From Candidatus Kapaibacterium sp. (GTDB taxonomy: Bacteria; Bacteroidota; Ignavibacteria; Palsa-1295), in the NCBI GenBank assembly GCA_025450975.1, contig JANWLI010000171.1:1-9259 (forward strand): a stretch of DNA of 9,259 nt, written 5' to 3'. The position numbers and the translations under genes were made by a program. This document shows, piece by piece, positions 7,545-9,259 of the stretch; positions within the stretch are counted from its first letter, which is position 1; the number at the start of each line of letters is the position of its first letter. Under the pieces are notes generated by a model that was given only the letters and a program-made list of their open reading frames with translations, did no database searches and was not told the DNA's origin.

Positions 7545-7694
7545 CGGCAGCGTGTAAATTTCTGTGGACGATTGGCTGGCAAGTATAGACAAGCAGATGT
7601 GTATAGCTACGTTGGTATAAACAAAGGAGTTAAATACCCATGATTGCAGATGGTGTAAATTTTACCGTGACTCTCGGGCTAACTAGATGCAGCT

Positions 7695-7737
7695 CCTTAG
7701 CGTCCTTTGCGTCTTCTTTGCGCCTTTGCGTGAACCT
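7695..7737 (+). repeat. TTTGCGTC-type short tandem repeat inside array segment 4
   Basis: Units TTAGCGTC, TTTGCGTC, TTTGCGCC and TTTGCGTG follow one another with an 8-12 base period. The reverse strand reads as repeated CGCAAAGG/CGCAAAGA. From memory, strings of this kind recur between genes in many unrelated bacteria; I could not look this up. It fills the centre of the 104-base segment between motif copies 4 and 5. Confidence 0.7.
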
Positions 7738-7781
7738 CTTAGGATCCCCACTCGCCACCACGACTGGTGTAAATTTGACCG

Positions 7782-7813
7782 GGATTGGAAGGATTGAAAG
7801 GATTTGCAGGATA
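7782..7813 (+). repeat. 9-base tandem repeat (GGATTnnAA type) inside array segment 5
   Basis: GGATTGGAA, GGATTGAAA, GGATTTGCA and GGATA begin at 7782, 7791, 7800 and 7809, exactly nine bases apart. The run fills nearly all of the 39-base segment between motif copies 5 and 6. Its complement (AATCCTTTCAATCC type) resembles, from memory, another dispersed intergenic repeat family. Confidence 0.75.
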
Positions 7814-7847
7814 GGGTGTAAATATGGGCAGGCTACAAGACATCAGG

Positions 7848-7873
7848 GGATTCTTCGCTACGCTCAGAATGAC
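7848..7873 (-). repeat. Dispersed-repeat-like sequence with short inverted ends
   Basis: On the minus strand this reads GTCATTCTGAGCGTAGCGAA followed by GAATCC. ATTCT and AGAAT form a five-base inverted pair (7850-7854 with 7866-7870) around an 11-base loop. I recognise this string from memory as one that recurs between genes in several unrelated bacterial phyla; its function is unknown to me. It lies just after the last motif copy. Confidence 0.6.
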
Positions 7874-7886
7874 GGCAACCGCCTAC

Positions 7887-7910
7887 CCGCCCATCCGTCT
7901 ATCCGCCTCG
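7887..7910 (-). repeat. Inverted partner of the 16-base repeat at the far end of the array
   Basis: These 24 bases match the reverse complement of 7361-7384 at 20 of 24 positions. The two copies bracket all six GTGTAAATTT motifs, enclosing 550 bases. They could be ends of a mobile or fold-back unit, or two independent insertions of one common repeat family. No target-site duplication is evident outside them. Confidence 0.7.
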
Positions 7911-7957
7911 CAGCATCAACGCCTACATCCCACCACCAACCGCGCTTCCGAGACTAC

Positions 7958-9259
7958 CTACGCCTCCGAAGCAAGTCGATACCACTTACCGACCTCCGGC
8001 GCACTGACCTTCGTGCCGGGGAATCGCTCGAGGATGGATTCGCCCAGGGCGTTCATGGCCGACTGGTCGCCGTGCGTCATGATGACGGACTTTGGCTGAA
8101 GGCGTTCGACGATCTCGAGCAATCCGTCGCGGCGGGCATGAGCGCTGAACCTGAAGCGCTCGATCCGGCAGCGAACCGGGACTTCCCGTTTCATCGTGCC
8201 GAACTTGATGCGTTTTCCGCGCTGGGCATTGGCAACTTCGTAGCCCGGTGTCCGCGGATCGGTGTAGCCGATAAAGCAGATAGCAAAATTTTCGTGGCGC
8301 AACCAGCGCTGCGCGAGAAGGTAGCTGGCAGTCCCCTCCTGCATCATACCGCTTGAGGCCAGGACGATGCTTGGTGTCTTGAAATACTTGCCGCCGAAGA
8401 GTCCGTCGCGACGCGGGACTTCGATCTGCGGAATGTCTTTCGTAAGCTTGTCGCTGCGAAGACGCGATTGACTATACTGGTTCTTGTCGTAGATCTCAGA
8501 GATCCTTCGACCAAGACCTCCGGTATAGATATCAACCTGCGGCAGACGCTTGGCGCACATCGCATCCCAGATCATTGTCAACGCTTCCTGCATCTTGCCA
8601 AGGGCAAAGCATGGGATGAGGATCGAGCCGCCTTCAGCGATCGTATGATTGATGATCTCGATCAGGCGATCAAGCTCCTGCTCACGATTATGGCTGAGAT
8701 ATGCATCCCACAAACCATTGGTACTTTCGGTAACGAGTACATCGACCGGATCATCGGGCAGTTCGGCTTTTCCAATAAGGTACTGGTCGTGCATGGCAAC
8801 GTCACCGGTATGGAAGATTCGCTTGCCGCCGTATTCGAACAGGAGCCCGGCAGCTCCGAGAATATGGCCGCTCATGTAAAACGAAGCTTTGACAGATGAG
8901 CCGTTCGCGCCGATCGTCCGTGTCGAACCGAAGCGAACAGGTTCGAACGAATCGATGACTTCGGGAAGCTTCTCCTCCGTATAGAGCGTCAGGGCATCCA
9001 TGACCTCTTTCGGATGCTGGCGCTGCATGAGGCTCGACGAGTTGGCGAGCATGACCTCGGCGATCTGGATCGTCTCGCTTGTTGCGATCAGCCGCGCCTG
9101 CGGCTGCGACTGCAGCACGTACGGTATTGCGCCGATATGATCGGAATGCGCATGAGTGATGATGAAGGTATTGACAGATTCAGGTGCCAGCAACTCGGTC
9201 TTCGGGAATGCATCCCATCCGGTCTTCTCCGGATGAAGCCCTGCATCGACGAGGATACC
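7958..9259 (-). CDS. Beta-CASP metallo-beta-lactamase RNase-like protein (YSH1/CPSF73-like), N-terminus cut by window edge
   Basis: The frame runs open from the right edge to a TAG at 7958-7960, giving 433 visible residues. A TTG at 9193 is not a credible start because GILVDAGLHP, the first strand of the metallo-beta-lactamase fold, already lies upstream. Metal-binding motif 2 is HAHSDH (36-41), motif 3 the His in SGHILGAAG (132), and motif 4 the Asp in HTGD (153). The beta-CASP motifs follow: A is Glu in VTEST (178), B is His in FSAHAR (374), and C is His in MTHGD (396). LASSGMMQEGTASYLL matches the CPSF73 active-site-lip motif. All catalytic residues are present, so it should be a zinc-dependent RNA nuclease acting in the cytoplasm, probably in RNA processing or decay. 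It resembles COG1236 more than RNase J. Its downstream flank is the repeat array. Confidence 0.92.
   Translation of the reverse strand, partial: GILVDAGLHPEKTGWDAFPKTELLAPESVNTFIITHAHSDHIGAIPYVLQSQPQARLIATSETIQIAEVMLANSSSLMQRQHPKEVMDALTLYTEEKLPEVIDSFEPVRFGSTRTIGANGSSVKASFYMSGHILGAAGLLFEYGGKRIFHTGDVAMHDQYLIGKAELPDDPVDVLVTESTNGLWDAYLSHNREQELDRLIEIINHTIAEGGSILIPCFALGKMQEALTMIWDAMCAKRLPQVDIYTGGLGRRISEIYDKNQYSQSRLRSDKLTKDIPQIEVPRRDGLFGGKYFKTPSIVLASSGMMQEGTASYLLAQRWLRHENFAICFIGYTDPRTPGYEVANAQRGKRIKFGTMKREVPVRCRIERFRFSAHARRDGLLEIVERLQPKSVIMTHGDQSAMNALGESILERFPGTKVSAPEVGKWYRLASEA

Larger units (their letters stand above)
7408..7825 (+). repeat. Array of six direct GTGTAAATTT motifs with dissimilar segments between
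   Basis: Exact copies lie at 7408-7417, 7484-7493, 7552-7561, 7653-7662 and 7767-7776. A sixth at 7816-7825 reads GTGTAAATAT. All are on the same strand, and I found no other copy in the window. A given 10-mer is expected about 0.02 times by chance in 9.3 kb on two strands, so the cluster is not random. The segments between are 66, 58, 91, 104 and 39 bases and mostly unlike each other. Copies 1-3 are preceded by C and copies 4-6 by G. Unequal spacing and the short motif argue against CRISPR and against iterons. The complement, AAATTTACAC, might be a protein-binding site facing the T9SS gene. Confidence 0.85.
7203..7957. other. 755-base gene-free repeat-rich region
   Basis: No credible gene lies here. 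From left to right it holds a DnaA-box pair, a possible promoter for the T9SS gene, a 16-base tandem repeat, the GTGTAAATTT-punctuated array, further tandem repeats, and a second copy of the 16-base family in inverted orientation. The last 47 bases before the stop of the metallo-beta-lactamase gene (7911-7957) show nothing I recognise. I see no tRNA, rRNA or known riboswitch. Confidence 0.8.

Noticed and set aside
7408..7825. CRISPR array
   Set aside because: The repeat is only 10 bases, spacers range from 39 to 104 bases, spacers contain internal repeats, and no cas gene is present in the window.
7203..7957. Chromosomal replication origin
   Set aside because: There is only one perfect and one near DnaA box, no regular iterons and no dnaA, dnaN or similar neighbour. 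All genes on both sides keep the same strand.
7640..8356. 238-codon plus-strand open frame with AAGGAG ten bases before its ATG
   Set aside because: Its first third is translated tandem repeat, and the rest lies antisense to the well-supported metallo-beta-lactamase gene. The protein shows no recognisable domain. The Shine-Dalgarno-like match looks like chance, since the real genes here lack such sites.
7958..9193. TTG at 9193 as start of the metallo-beta-lactamase gene
   Set aside because: The frame stays open to the window edge, and the 22 residues upstream include the conserved first strand (ILVDAGL), so the true start is outside the window.

Overview
The window looks like part of a chromosome from the Bacteroidota/Chlorobi (FCB) superphylum. 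The clearest marker is a secreted protein with a type IX secretion (T9SS) C-terminal sorting domain, which is largely confined to that group. A short acidic DUF2795 protein and weak or absent Shine-Dalgarno sites fit the same placement. GC content is roughly 50%. A lineage near Kapabacteria, Ignavibacteria or Chlorobi is plausible, but this is inference and no marker gene here settles it.

All six convincing genes lie on the minus strand, so transcription runs right to left. From the right edge they are: a beta-CASP metallo-beta-lactamase RNase-like protein with its N-terminus cut off; a 755-base gene-free stretch; a 943-residue T9SS cargo protein with an IgGFc-binding-like N-terminal half; a short gap with a possible terminator; a YejB/OppB-type permease followed three bases later by a YejE/OppC-type permease; a 76-residue DUF2795 protein; and an Omp85 (BamA/TamA) outer-membrane protein that runs off the left edge.

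The left half is envelope-centred: two inner-membrane permeases of a peptide ABC importer, then a small acidic protein tightly coupled to an outer-membrane insertase. The permeases have no binding protein or ATPase beside them, so those subunits must be encoded elsewhere. The T9SS protein would cross the outer membrane and be exposed on, or released from, the cell surface.

The most unusual part is the gene-free stretch 7203-7957. It carries five exact copies of GTGTAAATTT and a sixth with one mismatch, all on the plus strand. They are separated by 39-104 base segments that mostly differ from each other. Several segments hold their own short-period tandem repeat, and some resemble generic dispersed intergenic repeats seen in unrelated bacteria. 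A related 24-base repeat lies at each end in opposite orientation. The result looks like a punctuated repeat mosaic and matches no element class I know. A perfect DnaA box with a near-perfect neighbour sits just upstream of the T9SS gene.
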